A DNA stretch of 64,000 bases from an uncultured Candidatus Melainabacteria bacterium (GCA_934693235.1 CAKUUY010000003.1:62001-126000); one strand, 5' to 3'. Shown: positions 9,701 through 18,427, numbered from the stretch's first letter. The notes: generated from the sequence alone by a model not told the origin. Program-made: numbers and translations.

Positions 9701-10281
9701 GTGCACTTGCTGCTTATGATGAGGTTTTGGCTCGCCAAAGCGAATTGAAAGAACAGATAGAAACTCTTTCAAAAGAGCGTAAAGAAATCTTAGAAAGAAT
9801 GCAGGGTTATGAGCAGTTGAAAAAAGAAACGTTTATGAAAACTTATAATCACATAAATGAAAACTTTAAAGAAGTGTTTCATCAGTTGTCAGAAGGTGAA
9901 GGAGAACTTAAATTGGAATGTCCTGCAGATCCGTTATCTGGCGGTATGACAATTGAGGCTCAGCCGAGAGACAAAAAGTTACAAAGACTTGAAAGTATGT
10001 CAGGTGGCGAAAAATCGTTAACGGCTCTTGCGTTTGTTTTTGCAATTCAACGTTATATGCCGTCACCTTTCTATGCATTTGATGAAGTTGATGCAAGTTT
10101 GGACACAATGAATGTTGAACGTATCGCACAAATGGTGCAAAACCAATCAAAAGATACGCAATTTATAGTAGTTAGCCACAGACGCCCTATGATAGAATCA
10201 GCTAACAGAACGTTAGGAGTAACTCAAAAAGAAAAGGGTATTACTAAAGTTACAGGTATAAAACTAAGAGACGAAGAATAA
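6781..10281 (+). CDS. smc: Chromosome segregation ATPase SMC
   Basis: A full-length SMC of 1166 residues. The head has Walker A GPNGSGKS (residues 31-38). It is followed by a long coiled coil, a hinge (about 515-650, GVHAPLVKLG ... GSMTGGTR), the returning coiled coil, the ABC signature SGGEKSLTAL (about 1074) and Walker B FYAFDEVDASLD (about 1097). SMC dimers with ScpA and ScpB form the ring that organises and segregates the nucleoid. The scpA and scpB genes follow directly, four bases and then an overlap away, so the whole complex is one operon. Confidence 0.98.
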   Translation: MYIKQLEIDNFKSFANKSEIPLLKGFTTVSGPNGSGKSNIIDSVLFALGLANASELRAENLSHFISTYTKRNDAFVKVTFGDTENGEDLSIGRKIRKTSQGYASTYYINDSVTTLTNVHAVLEKYNVTPNSYNVMMQGDVMGITNCTPKNRRKIIDEIAGIADFDRRIEQATNELETVEQRVERSTVILNEVDNRLEQLKEEREVALKYQKLREEKQGLESQVSKVRFFDVKKSLEKAHENILEFTKKKKEEEVKNKDLDERLNLVKQKYQEISELVKEKGEAQQIELKKQEEAIKGEIARKENATNYADKQIHDGLRSIENAKNGIENFKKKIEDFKLKIKLKDDEIAIIKENTKTREAELKKILEDMTGLNATADQHIEKRNNLRKQLEDLKDEETKLIQAKLPLESELKTLQRDLEDAKAKLVELTEMKTNFAANQDLKKTLVEQLQKEMADFKIIQQNAMHDLDTTKNEISDLNYNIQMASRKIAIMETKKQMAEDSNFGRAVDTIMNAKLRGVHAPLVKLGTVDKEYSVAMEVAFGGRMAHIVVDDEHVAGVAIELLKSSNAGRATFIPLNKIKKAPTRLQLPRDKGVIDFAINLVDFDDEYIDAFYYAVGDTIVVEDLESAKRLIGKYRMVTLQGELLEKSGSMTGGTRLRTGLSFSQNDDDELNKFKDRLKEMEQKLASLENKKSSLEAKLEDVRGKYSDSLSEFSKSKVELDNMNQNYANSENILKEKADFVAAAEPRVVELNNKLDKLEEKNVKIYDDMAVCQEEIEEVEKLINDKDLKDLKEKTEGVENEIKRLQTKLMTAENDKNELNRQISFHDNLIETKNEEITNIEHNNVKLEEDKKRYQNDIVELNKKMEILHEQIVQIEEKLGKLLKERDGINADLIELEKQKHIKAADIDRIAEQIESFKARRRELEPQLESARKELEDSGEDVSKLEPIEISIEEITSKIQRLEKRMTELGDVNMRALAAYDEVLARQSELKEQIETLSKERKEILERMQGYEQLKKETFMKTYNHINENFKEVFHQLSEGEGELKLECPADPLSGGMTIEAQPRDKKLQRLESMSGGEKSLTALAFVFAIQRYMPSPFYAFDEVDASLDTMNVERIAQMVQNQSKDTQFIVVSHRRPMIESANRTLGVTQKEKGITKVTGIKLRDEE

Positions 10282-10285
10282 GGAT

Positions 10286-11119
10286 ATGAGTACAGAAGCG
10301 GCATTAAATTATAATATGGATTTACCTGATTTGGGGTTAACCAAAGATGGAAAAACAAAAAGTGAGGGGATTGGAATCTTAGTCGATATGGCCAAAGCCG
10401 GAAAGATTGATCCTTGGAATATTGATATTGTTGATGTTACAGACAAATACCTCGCTCACATGATTGATATGAAGTCTCAAAACCTTAGAGTGACAGGTAG
10501 AACTTTCCTTTTTGCAGCTGTACTTTTAAAGCTTAAATCAAATGTCCTTGAGGGAATTAATATAAACCAATTTGACTCTGAACCTGAAGATAATTTGGAA
10601 TACGATGATGACGGTTTTATTGTTGATTATGGAGAAGATGATTATGTGCCGACTAATAATGTTATCTCCATTGACGAAGTGTTGCAACGTAGAACAAGTG
10701 TTCGTTTAAATCACAACAGAGTTGTAACTTTGAAAGACTTGATTAGACAGTTGCAATTTTATGAAAAATTGGAACATAAACAATCATTGAAAAGTGCTCA
10801 TGAACGAGCAAAACGCAGAGTTCAATCATATTCAAGATTAACTCCTAATGATATCGTTAATCTTGCGCATGAAGAATATATTGAGAGTTGTGTTCAATCA
10901 TTAAAGGAAAATTTATCTCAAATTTTTGAAAAAAATGATAAAATAGAATTAAATGAACTTACTCTTTTGGGAATGGATAGAATTAGTGCATATATTGCTC
11001 TATTATTCTTGACAGCAGAGTCAGATTATGAATTACAACAAGATGAATTTTATTCAGATTTGTATGTGGTAAAAGGTGGAGAAAAACATGAAGATGGAAC
11101 AGTTGAAATCCAGAATTGA
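10286..11119 (+). CDS. scpA: Segregation and condensation protein A (kleisin)
   Basis: A 277-residue kleisin that bridges the SMC heads. The N-terminal MAKAGKIDPWNIDIVDVTDKYL and RVTGRTFLFAAVLLKLKS match the conserved ScpA helices that bind the SMC neck. The centre is acidic and probably disordered (DSEPEDNLEYDDDG). The C-terminus is a winged helix ending in LTLLGMDRISAYIALLFLTAESDYELQQDEFY. It starts four bases after smc with AAGGAT as ribosome site. Confidence 0.93.
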   Translation: MSTEAALNYNMDLPDLGLTKDGKTKSEGIGILVDMAKAGKIDPWNIDIVDVTDKYLAHMIDMKSQNLRVTGRTFLFAAVLLKLKSNVLEGININQFDSEPEDNLEYDDDGFIVDYGEDDYVPTNNVISIDEVLQRRTSVRLNHNRVVTLKDLIRQLQFYEKLEHKQSLKSAHERAKRRVQSYSRLTPNDIVNLAHEEYIESCVQSLKENLSQIFEKNDKIELNELTLLGMDRISAYIALLFLTAESDYELQQDEFYSDLYVVKGGEKHEDGTVEIQN

Positions 11120-11621
11120 GGCTGTTTTATTCATAACAGCAAGAGCAGTTTCATTAGACGAAATTGCCGTTATTCTTGGAGAAGAAAAGGAAACAATCGA
11201 AGAAGCTATATTAGAGTTGATAATGGATTATTCAACTCGAGATGGAGCTTTAGAAATTGATGATGAAAACGGATATATTTTGCAAGTTAAAGAAGACTAT
11301 ATGGATTTAGTGGAACTTCTTTGTCCGGTTGATTTAAAACCGGCAGTTTTGAGAACATTGTCAGTAATTGCTTTAAAAGAACCTATTCGTCAAACTGATT
11401 TAAAAGAATTGAGAGGCTCAATGGCTTATGAACATGTTCAAGAGTTAGTTGAAAAGGGACTTGTTTCAAAGACAAGAGATAAGAACGGAAGAAGTTTTAA
11501 CTTAAAAACAACTCCAAAATTTGCAGAATATTTTAAACTAAAGGGCGATACTCGCTCTCTTGCCAAAATTTTAGAAATAGACAAAGGCATTAAAGATGGC
11601 TCAAATCAACAACAATCATAG
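11088..11621 (+). CDS. scpB: Segregation and condensation protein B
   Basis: A 177-residue tandem winged-helix protein that binds the kleisin ScpA. Diagnostic stretches are SRIEAVLFITARAVSLDEIA near the start and RTLSVIALKEPIRQTDLKELRG in the second winged helix. I chose ATG 11088 because GGTGGAG lies seven bases upstream; the frame also opens at GTG 11076, inside that ribosome site. The start overlaps the scpA end by 32 bases, which suggests translational coupling. Confidence 0.93.
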   Translation: MKMEQLKSRIEAVLFITARAVSLDEIAVILGEEKETIEEAILELIMDYSTRDGALEIDDENGYILQVKEDYMDLVELLCPVDLKPAVLRTLSVIALKEPIRQTDLKELRGSMAYEHVQELVEKGLVSKTRDKNGRSFNLKTTPKFAEYFKLKGDTRSLAKILEIDKGIKDGSNQQQS

Positions 11622-12957
11622 AAAAATAACTATATTAATTTGTTTGTTTGCGATTGTATTTGGATTGGTATTCAAGGTAATGCCATGTTTTTACTATTGG
11701 CAAGGGCAAAATGCTATAAAAAAAGAGGATTATGTTGCGGCTAGAAAATTTTTGAAAAATGCTGTTTTTCTAAATCCTTATAATAAAGATTACAGGTATT
11801 TTTATGTAAAAGCTTTAACAAATTTGTCGCCTAGTTATACCATACAGAAGGAGGTCTTTGAAATAGCCTCCGGAAATCAACAGGATAGCGCACAACAAGT
11901 TGCGCAAAATGAAGTTAATGAGTGGCTGAGGGCTATTTTAACAAATATTGGCGATAATTATATTGAACAAGCTCCAATGGATAAAGGAATATTACGTTGG
12001 GATACAAATAAGTTTCCACTAAAAGTTTTTATCGTTGAAAATCAAAAAACAGAAGTGCCCCTATATTACAAAACAGAGGTGTTAAGAGCTTTTAGTCAGT
12101 GGCAATCTTCGACTGGATTTATAACGTTTGCAACAACAGACAATATTTCAAATGCGGATATAATAATTGAAATATTAAATCCTCCTGCGAATACTTGTAA
12201 TGAAAGGGAATGCAAATATGTTGTAGGTTTCACAACGCCTGATTACAAAGGCGAAATTTTAAATAAGATGAAAATTACGTTATATTCTAAAGATCCTAAT
12301 GGAAATTTCTTTTCGGACAAAGAGTTGTACAATACAATTTTACACGAAATCGGTCATGCTCTTGGGATAATGGGGCATAGTTACAGTACGGAAGATTTAA
12401 TGTATATGGCAACGGATGATACTGCAAGTTTTTATGCACCTTATAGAAGTTCTTTTCAATATTTGTCATCTAAGGATTTGAATACTATTCGTTTGCTTTA
12501 TAAATTAGCTCCTACAATTACAAATACTTCTCAAAAAGATTTAAAAACAAAAGGGTTGATATATGCACCAATTGTTTTAGGTACTTCAAATCAAATGTCG
12601 TTAAGAAAATTGAAAGAGGCTCAAAATTATATTAAAAATGCTCCGGATATTTCCGGAGGATATGTTGATTTAGGTATCGCATATTCTGAACTTAACAGGA
12701 CAAGTGATGCTATAAAGGCGTTAGAAACTGCTTATAATTTGGCAAAAACAAATGAGGATAAATATATTGTTTGCTATAATCTTGCTGCAATATACACAAA
12801 TGCGAATAAGCTTGATGTAGCTTTGGAATATGCAAAGGAAGCACAACAAATGTCAAATGATGATGATATAAAAGAACTGATTTCTAACATAGAACACGCA
12901 AAACAATCGAAAAGTTCCGCTTTTAAGGGGCGTTTGAATGTAAATTTTAATAACTGA
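11596..12957 (+). CDS. Membrane-anchored matrixin-like metalloprotease with TPR repeats
   Basis: A 453-residue protein with an N-terminal signal-anchor helix (about residues 10-30), a TPR-like pair before residue 70, and a metzincin domain. HEIGHALGIMGHS (about 249-261) is the extended HExxHxxGxxH zinc site, and DLMYM (about 267) is the Met-turn. Residues about 325-440 form TPR helices (YVDLGIAYSELN, YNLAAIYTNANKLDVALEYAKEA). The protease domain should face outside the membrane. The start overlaps scpB by 26 bases, so it is co-transcribed with the SMC complex genes. I see no functional reason for that pairing, and read-through linkage is as likely as a shared role. Confidence 0.8.
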   Translation: MAQINNNHRKITILICLFAIVFGLVFKVMPCFYYWQGQNAIKKEDYVAARKFLKNAVFLNPYNKDYRYFYVKALTNLSPSYTIQKEVFEIASGNQQDSAQQVAQNEVNEWLRAILTNIGDNYIEQAPMDKGILRWDTNKFPLKVFIVENQKTEVPLYYKTEVLRAFSQWQSSTGFITFATTDNISNADIIIEILNPPANTCNERECKYVVGFTTPDYKGEILNKMKITLYSKDPNGNFFSDKELYNTILHEIGHALGIMGHSYSTEDLMYMATDDTASFYAPYRSSFQYLSSKDLNTIRLLYKLAPTITNTSQKDLKTKGLIYAPIVLGTSNQMSLRKLKEAQNYIKNAPDISGGYVDLGIAYSELNRTSDAIKALETAYNLAKTNEDKYIVCYNLAAIYTNANKLDVALEYAKEAQQMSNDDDIKELISNIEHAKQSKSSAFKGRLNVNFNN

Positions 12958-13003
12958 CAAAAATTTTTTTTTAGGAGTTTTAAATTGAAAAAAGAGGTTT
13001 TGT

Positions 13004-13624
13004 ATGATTTCTTCAGTGAACAATAATAATCCTTCTTTTACAAGTGTAATTCCTGTTAAGGTAGTTTTAGATGGAATAGAAGTGTATAGTCCAAAGTACA
13101 CTCGCCCTGCGACTCAAAAATTAACAAAAATTTTAACCGGGCCAGTTAAAGATGATGAAAAGATGTTAGAAATTGTTAGAAAATTTGCACAACATGATCC
13201 GGATTATGACTATACTCTAGGAATGTATGGTGCTCAAAAATGGGGAAATTCCAAAAAACATCAACCGTCAGATTTTTTTAGGTGTATTGTTGATGTAACA
13301 GGAACTTATTTGTTTACAGGCTTGCAAGCAAATAAGTTAAAAGAAATTGGAAAAATTCTCGGAAAAGCTCAACGGTCTTGCAAAGAACAAAAAGTTTTAA
13401 CAAATTTTGAACTTCAATGTGCCAAAAGAAGTTATAGTTACAAAATATGGGATTTTCTTCATGCTGCAAAAATAAGACTTACAGAGGGCTTTGATAAGGG
13501 AACCAAACAAAGGTGCGGAGACCAAGTCGCTTTGTGTTTACGTATGTCGAGTAATAAAAAATACGGACAGGTTGGCTTTAAAATGGAATTGGATGATGTT
13601 TCTTTTCCAAAAGTAACTCCTTAA
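13004..13624 (+). CDS. Unknown 206-residue protein with N-terminal NPSFTS leader
   Basis: I do not recognise this family. It begins MISSVNNNNPSFTS, a short polar leader containing the Ser-Phe-Thr-Ser version of a motif found at the start of several other proteins here. The folded part has scattered Cys and many Lys/Arg and aromatic residues (DYDYTLGMYGAQKWG, FRCIVDVTGTYLFTG). No signal peptide or membrane helix is visible. AGAGGT precedes ATG 13004. It may belong to the operon ending with the matrixin-like gene 46 bases upstream. Confidence 0.65.
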   Translation: MISSVNNNNPSFTSVIPVKVVLDGIEVYSPKYTRPATQKLTKILTGPVKDDEKMLEIVRKFAQHDPDYDYTLGMYGAQKWGNSKKHQPSDFFRCIVDVTGTYLFTGLQANKLKEIGKILGKAQRSCKEQKVLTNFELQCAKRSYSYKIWDFLHAAKIRLTEGFDKGTKQRCGDQVALCLRMSSNKKYGQVGFKMELDDVSFPKVTP

Positions 13625-13705
13625 CAAATACTTCACAAACTCTTTAAAAATCAACCAGTTTGGGTTAAATTTAATTGGTTGACTAGATAAAATTGGAGAT
13701 ATGAA

Positions 13706-15082
13706 ATGTATAATGTAGCTATTATTGGAGCAGGGCCGGCCGGTATTTTTGCGGCTTTAGAAATTACAAAGCTTAAACCGAATTGGAAAGTTGTTTTAAT
13801 TGAAAAAGGGCAAAGAATTGAAAAGAGAAAATGTTTGCTTCGAGAAGGCTATGCAAAATGTCCGACTTGTAAAAAATGTGGCTTGTTATGCGGTTGGGGT
13901 GGAGCCGGAGCTTTTTCTGATGGAAAATTAACTCTTACTCCTGATGTTGGAGGTCACTTGGTTGACTATATGGATAGAAGACAAGTTGAAGATTTGATTG
14001 CTTATGCTGATCAATTATATCTTGATTATGGCGCAACAGAAGAAGTTTTCGGTACTGATATGAAGATCTTTCAAGAGCTTGAGAGACAAGCTGTTCTTGC
14101 GGAGTTAAAACTTGTTCATTCTCCGGTCAGACACTTAGGAACAGAAAGAAGTCTTAATGTTCTTAAAAATATGCAAGACTATTTGAATGATAGAATTACT
14201 ATTTTAAACGATGTTTGTGCTCAATCATTGATTGTAGAGTGTGAACAAGTTAAAGGAATTGTTCTTGATAATGGTGAAACAATAAAGGCAGAATATACAA
14301 TTGTTGCTCCTGGCAGAGAGGGAGCTGATTGGTTAACTCAAGAATTTGCAAAACATAAAATTGGTATGGTTAATAATGCTGTAGATGTCGGAGTTCGAGT
14401 TGAACTTCCGGCTCCTGTATTTGAACCGCTAACAGACAAATTGTACGAATCAAAATTGATTTATCACTCTCCTACATTCGGAGATGAAGTTAGAACATTT
14501 TGTATGAACCCGAATGGTGAAGTTGTTCAAGAAAATTATAACGGTATTTCAACGGTAAATGGTCACAGTTATGCTGAAAAAACAACAAATAATACGAATT
14601 TTGCATTGTTGGTAAGTGAAAAATTTACAGAACCGTTCAAAGAACCTATTCAGTATGGTCAACATATTGCAAGGCTTGCAAACATGTTAGCCGGTGGAAT
14701 TTTGGTTCAAAGGTTTGGAGATTTGCTTGACGGCAGACGTTCTACTCCGGAAAGAATTAAATCAAGCATAATCAAACCGACACTTACTTGTGCGACTCCG
14801 GGAGATTTGAGTTTGGTAATTCCTTACAGACAAATGACAAGTATTATTGAAATGTTGCAAGCTCTTGATAAAGTTTGCCCGGGAACAGCTTCAAGATATA
14901 CTCTTCTTTATGGTATTGAAGTTAAATTCTACTCAGCTAGAGTGAAATTGACAAATAACCTAGAAACAGAGGGTGTTAAAAACTTGTTTGCAATTGGTGA
15001 TGGTGCAGGAGTTACGAGAGGCTTAATTCAAGCTTCAGCGTCCGGAGTTCACGCTGCAAGAACAATTTGCGAAAGAGGTTAA
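13706..15082 (+). CDS. FAD-dependent dehydrogenase (COG2509-type)
   Basis: A 458-residue flavoprotein. The N-terminal GAGPAGIFAALE (about residues 8-19) is the Rossmann dinucleotide site. A cysteine-rich loop, CPTCKKCGLLCGWGGAGAFSDGKL (shown here as CPTCKKCG then LLCGWGGAG), is typical of the uncharacterised FAD dehydrogenases of COG2509. The C-terminal FAIGDGAGVTRGLIQASASG is the second FAD-binding stretch. The clustered Cys could bind metal or form a redox disulfide; the substrate is unknown. It has its own ribosome site (TTGGAG) and a strong terminator behind it. Confidence 0.88.
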   Translation: MYNVAIIGAGPAGIFAALEITKLKPNWKVVLIEKGQRIEKRKCLLREGYAKCPTCKKCGLLCGWGGAGAFSDGKLTLTPDVGGHLVDYMDRRQVEDLIAYADQLYLDYGATEEVFGTDMKIFQELERQAVLAELKLVHSPVRHLGTERSLNVLKNMQDYLNDRITILNDVCAQSLIVECEQVKGIVLDNGETIKAEYTIVAPGREGADWLTQEFAKHKIGMVNNAVDVGVRVELPAPVFEPLTDKLYESKLIYHSPTFGDEVRTFCMNPNGEVVQENYNGISTVNGHSYAEKTTNNTNFALLVSEKFTEPFKEPIQYGQHIARLANMLAGGILVQRFGDLLDGRRSTPERIKSSIIKPTLTCATPGDLSLVIPYRQMTSIIEMLQALDKVCPGTASRYTLLYGIEVKFYSARVKLTNNLETEGVKNLFAIGDGAGVTRGLIQASASGVHAARTICERG

Positions 15083-15094
15083 AACAATTAAAAG

Positions 15095-15130
15095 AAAATA
15101 CTCTCGACTCTTTGGTTGAGAGTATTTTTT
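15095..15130 (+). terminator. Strong rho-independent terminator
   Basis: A 14-bp stem, AAAATACTCTCGAC with GTTGAGAGTATTTT (one G-U pair), around a six-base loop, followed by Ts. It lies between the FAD dehydrogenase and ybaK, whose ribosome site begins directly behind it. Confidence 0.88.
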
Positions 15131-15141
15131 AGGAGAAAATT

Positions 15142-15612
15142 ATGGAACATAAAACAAATGTAATGCGCGAACTCGATAAACTTAAAATAAAATATAATTT
15201 TTACAGTTATTTAGGAACAGATGCGGTGAGTGGAGTTGATGTTGCTGCTGCCCTAAATCAAAATCCTGATAGGGTTTTTAAAACGCTTGTAACGGTCGGG
15301 AAGTCTAGTAAACACTATGTTTTTATGATTCCGGTAGCCAAAGAGTTAAATTTAAAAAAAGCAGCTAAAAGTGTTGGAGAAAAATCTGTTGAAATGATTA
15401 AATCTAAGGAATTGTTACCATTGACTGGTTATATACATGGTGGTTGTTCTCCGGTTGGAATGAAAAAGTTTTTTACAACAACAATACACGAATCTGCTAA
15501 AAATTTTGAGACAATAATGTTTAGTGGTGGAAAGATAGGATATCAAGTTGAAATGGGGCTAGAGGAGTTGTCTAAAGTTATAGTATTCAATTTGGCAGAT
15601 ATAATTGAATAG
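15142..15612 (+). CDS. ybaK: Cys-tRNA(Pro)/Cys-tRNA(Cys) deacylase, YbaK/EbsC family
   Basis: A 156-residue member of the YbaK/ProX editing family, which hydrolyses cysteine mischarged on tRNA-Pro. Conserved features are the N-terminal ALNQNPDRVFKTLVTVG, the Lys in FKTL needed for editing, VAKELNLKKAAKSVG, and the GGCSPVGMKK loop. Length is normal for the family. A well-placed AGGAGAA precedes ATG 15142. Confidence 0.93.
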   Translation: MEHKTNVMRELDKLKIKYNFYSYLGTDAVSGVDVAAALNQNPDRVFKTLVTVGKSSKHYVFMIPVAKELNLKKAAKSVGEKSVEMIKSKELLPLTGYIHGGCSPVGMKKFFTTTIHESAKNFETIMFSGGKIGYQVEMGLEELSKVIVFNLADIIE

Positions 15613-15682
15613 TGGTAGTAAAAATATTTCTTCCTTGCTATTTTTTACAAAATATTATATTATATCTTTGGATTAATTGGTT

Positions 15683-16924
15683 ATGGTAAAATTCAAATAC
15701 AGTGCGTTAAAAGATAAAACTCAAATAGTGACAGGAGAAGTAGAGGCTTCCAGCCCGAGAGAAGCAAGACAGAAAATTCGTCAGCTTGGCTTTTTACCAA
15801 CTAAGGTTTACACTGAAGAAGCAGTTCTTGAAGATCATGTTGAATATAAAAAAAATACTGTTTCTCCTGATGGTAAAAGAGTAAACAGGTTGAGTTTGCA
15901 AGAGAAAATAATGTTTACATCAGAGCTTGAGGTTATGCTTGCGGCAGGAATTCCGATATTAGATGCTTTGCATTCTCTCGAGATTAACTCTCCAAAAAAG
16001 AAAATAAAAATAATTTGCCACAATGTTCAAAAATGCATAACAAACGGAATGACATTTGCAATGGCTCTTTCAAGCTTGTATGCCAAAGTTTTTGGAGAAG
16101 TTTATATTGCTTTAATAAAAACAGGAGAGGAAGCAGGAGAATTAGACCAAACTTTAGGCAGAATGTTGGTTTTGTTACGAAAACAAGAGGACATAAAAAG
16201 TAAAATAACCAGTGCTTCAATTTATCCTGCAGTTTTGATAATAATAATGATTGGTGTTTTAATGCTGTTTTCTATGAAAGTTTTTCCGGCTTTTTATGGT
16301 GTTTTGCAATTTAATAGAGCAGATGTTCCGTATTATTCTCAAATGCTAATTGGTTTTTGTGAGTTTATAAACCATTTTTGGTGGCTTGTAATTTGTGGAA
16401 TAGGAGCTTTTTGCGGAGCATTTTCAATGTTGTTTCAAAATGTTGTCTTTAAAGCAAAATGGGATGATTTTGTCTTAAAAATTCCTGTTGTTTCTGATTT
16501 TATACAATATATAAATTTAGCAAATTTTATGACGGTTTTGCAAATATCTTATAATGCCGGTGTTCCGATAGTTGTTGGTTTAGAACTTTCTAATAAAACT
16601 GTTGGAAATCACACGATTAAGAAAAAAGTTTTTAATGCAATTAGTTTGATGAGAAACGGTCGTCAATTGTCAGAAGCTTTTGAGATGACTGGCGCTATTC
16701 CATCTGCATTAATGACAATGATCTCAACAGGTGAAAAGTCAGGAACTCTTGGAAAAATGTTCAATGATGCCGCAGAAGTCATAGACAAAAAAGTAAATAT
16801 GGCATTGGATGCATTGACTCGGTTGTTTGAACCAACATTGATTATAATAATGGGAATAGCAGTTGGGATTATTGCAGTTGGGTTCTATCAGATGTACTTT
16901 GCAATGTTAGGGTCAATGTTTTAA
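15683..16924 (+). CDS. pilC: Type IV pilus / type II secretion inner-membrane protein (PilC/GspF family)
   Basis: A protein of about 413 residues with the duplicated GspF domain. The first copy is around ELEVMLAAGIPILDALHSLE and TGEEAGELDQTLGRM, the second around NAGVPIVVGLELSN and STGEKSGTLGKMFNDAAEV. Hydrophobic helices lie near residues 180-205, 230-250 and 385-410. It is the inner-membrane platform for pilus or pseudopilus assembly and would serve the prepilin-like proteins elsewhere in the window. No ATPase, prepilin peptidase or secretin gene is adjacent. The start is uncertain (TTG 15677 or ATG 15683) because no clear ribosome site is visible. Confidence 0.9.
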   Translation: MVKFKYSALKDKTQIVTGEVEASSPREARQKIRQLGFLPTKVYTEEAVLEDHVEYKKNTVSPDGKRVNRLSLQEKIMFTSELEVMLAAGIPILDALHSLEINSPKKKIKIICHNVQKCITNGMTFAMALSSLYAKVFGEVYIALIKTGEEAGELDQTLGRMLVLLRKQEDIKSKITSASIYPAVLIIIMIGVLMLFSMKVFPAFYGVLQFNRADVPYYSQMLIGFCEFINHFWWLVICGIGAFCGAFSMLFQNVVFKAKWDDFVLKIPVVSDFIQYINLANFMTVLQISYNAGVPIVVGLELSNKTVGNHTIKKKVFNAISLMRNGRQLSEAFEMTGAIPSALMTMISTGEKSGTLGKMFNDAAEVIDKKVNMALDALTRLFEPTLIIIMGIAVGIIAVGFYQMYFAMLGSMF

Positions 16925-16964
16925 AAAATAGTGTAAAGTTTAAGAAGAACTGAAAAATTGAATT

Positions 16965-17006
16965 AGCAATAAAAAGAGCCATTGAGAGGGACTCTTTTTA
17001 TTGCCG
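16965..17006. terminator. Bidirectional terminator between pilC and the TPR gene
   Basis: GCAATAAAAAGAG and CTCTTTTTATTGC form a 13-bp stem usable on both strands, placed between convergent genes. Confidence 0.82.
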
Positions 17007-17020
17007 ATTTTTTTAGTTTA

Positions 17021-18427
17021 TTACATTTTATTTTTGTTAAACCAATTAATAAATTTGTCCAAAAATCCCTCGTCTTCTTGAGTGTCAGAATTTTTTAACT
17101 TTTCCAGTTTGTGCAGAATTTTTGAATATTCAGGATTGCCTTTCCCAATTTCTAAGAACTTTTCGTAACATTCAATTGCTGCCGGTTTATTTCTTAATTT
17201 ATCATAAGCTTCACCCAGTTTTTTTACAGTTAAGGCATTTTTTTTATCCAAATGATAAAGTTTTAACAAATATTCTGCTTGCATTCTATAATCGCCGATG
17301 CTTTCGCGAAATTCTGCCAGCTTTTCTAATGATTTTTTATCGTTTTCATTGAGTTTAGAAATTTTTTCGTAAAATTCCATTGCATGGTTTTTGTCGTTTG
17401 ACTCTTCCAAAAGCATTGCTAGGGTATTTAACAATTCCAAGTCGTTGTCTTTGATTTGGTAAGCGTTTAAATATTCGTTAATTGCAATATCTTTGTTGCC
17501 ACGTACAATGTTGTATTTCCCCCAGTTGATATGTGCGTTGTAGTCGTCTTTTTTCTCTTCAAAGATAAGTGCGCGCATTTGATAAGTTAGTGGAGAATTT
17601 TTCTCTAAATCGTCAAACTTTTCAACGCTTTCCAAAGCTTTGTCATATTCTCCGGTCATGTAATAATATTGCGCTTTTAGTGAATGAAATTGTGCAATGT
17701 GTTCGTATTGGTCTTCCATTTGTTGAAGTTTTTCGATTGCTTCATCTTTTTTGTCCATATCAAGCAAACATTTTACTTTTGTAAGTTCGTCTGAAGAAAT
17801 TTCAATTGCTTTTTCGGGATTACCGTTTTTTAGGTATAAATCAGAAAGCATTTCTTTTATGTTTGTTGTGTCAAAGCCTGATTTTCTTGCTCTTTCAAGA
17901 ACTTCTATTGCGCTAGGCATAGCATCTTCTTTTAGGTAAAGATTAGAGAGGCGCGCATAAACTTCTTCATGAGTTCCCTCGTGGTCAATAACTTTTAAAT
18001 ATTCGTCAATTGCCTTGATGTTGTTTCCTGTTTGTTCATATAGAGTTCCGAGTACAAATCTTGCAGAAAGTTGGTCCTTGTCCTCTTGCGCAGAGTTTAC
18101 GGCTTTTCTGTAATCATTGATAGCATGTTCAAGTTGGTGTTCTACGGTGTGCATGTTGCCTCTGTAAACATAATACTTAAATCTGTCAGTTGTAACGTAA
18201 ATATCCATCAACTGTTCGTAAGCAAGGACATTTGTTGCGTCAGATTCCAGTATCTTTGTATAAAAATCTGCTGCTTCTTCTTTGTTATCAAGAAGCATTG
18301 CGAGGTGTCCCAAACGTTCCAAAATACTCAAGTCTTTTGGATTTTTTTCGTGTAATTTTTTATATTCTTCGTAAGCTTGTGAATATTGTTCGTTTTCTTC
18401 GTATTGTTCTGCTGTTTGTAAACTCAT
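17021..18427 (-). CDS. Tetratricopeptide repeat protein
   Basis: A 468-residue protein built almost wholly of TPR units, for example SQAYEEYKKLHEKNPKDLSILERLG, seen here as its YEEYKKLHEKNP part. Later units are LGTLYEQTGNNIKAIDEYLKV, LSNLYLKEDAMPSAIEVLERA and LGEAYDKLRNKPAAIECYEKF. A short basic tail, FINWFNKNKM, follows. No signal peptide or catalytic domain, so a cytoplasmic scaffold is likely; partners are unknown. ATG 18427 has AAGGAG six bases upstream; the frame continues upstream to 18484 without such a site. It lies 69 bases downstream of pth on the same strand. Confidence 0.85.
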   Translation of the reverse strand: MSLQTAEQYEENEQYSQAYEEYKKLHEKNPKDLSILERLGHLAMLLDNKEEAADFYTKILESDATNVLAYEQLMDIYVTTDRFKYYVYRGNMHTVEHQLEHAINDYRKAVNSAQEDKDQLSARFVLGTLYEQTGNNIKAIDEYLKVIDHEGTHEEVYARLSNLYLKEDAMPSAIEVLERARKSGFDTTNIKEMLSDLYLKNGNPEKAIEISSDELTKVKCLLDMDKKDEAIEKLQQMEDQYEHIAQFHSLKAQYYYMTGEYDKALESVEKFDDLEKNSPLTYQMRALIFEEKKDDYNAHINWGKYNIVRGNKDIAINEYLNAYQIKDNDLELLNTLAMLLEESNDKNHAMEFYEKISKLNENDKKSLEKLAEFRESIGDYRMQAEYLLKLYHLDKKNALTVKKLGEAYDKLRNKPAAIECYEKFLEIGKGNPEYSKILHKLEKLKNSDTQEDEGFLDKFINWFNKNKM

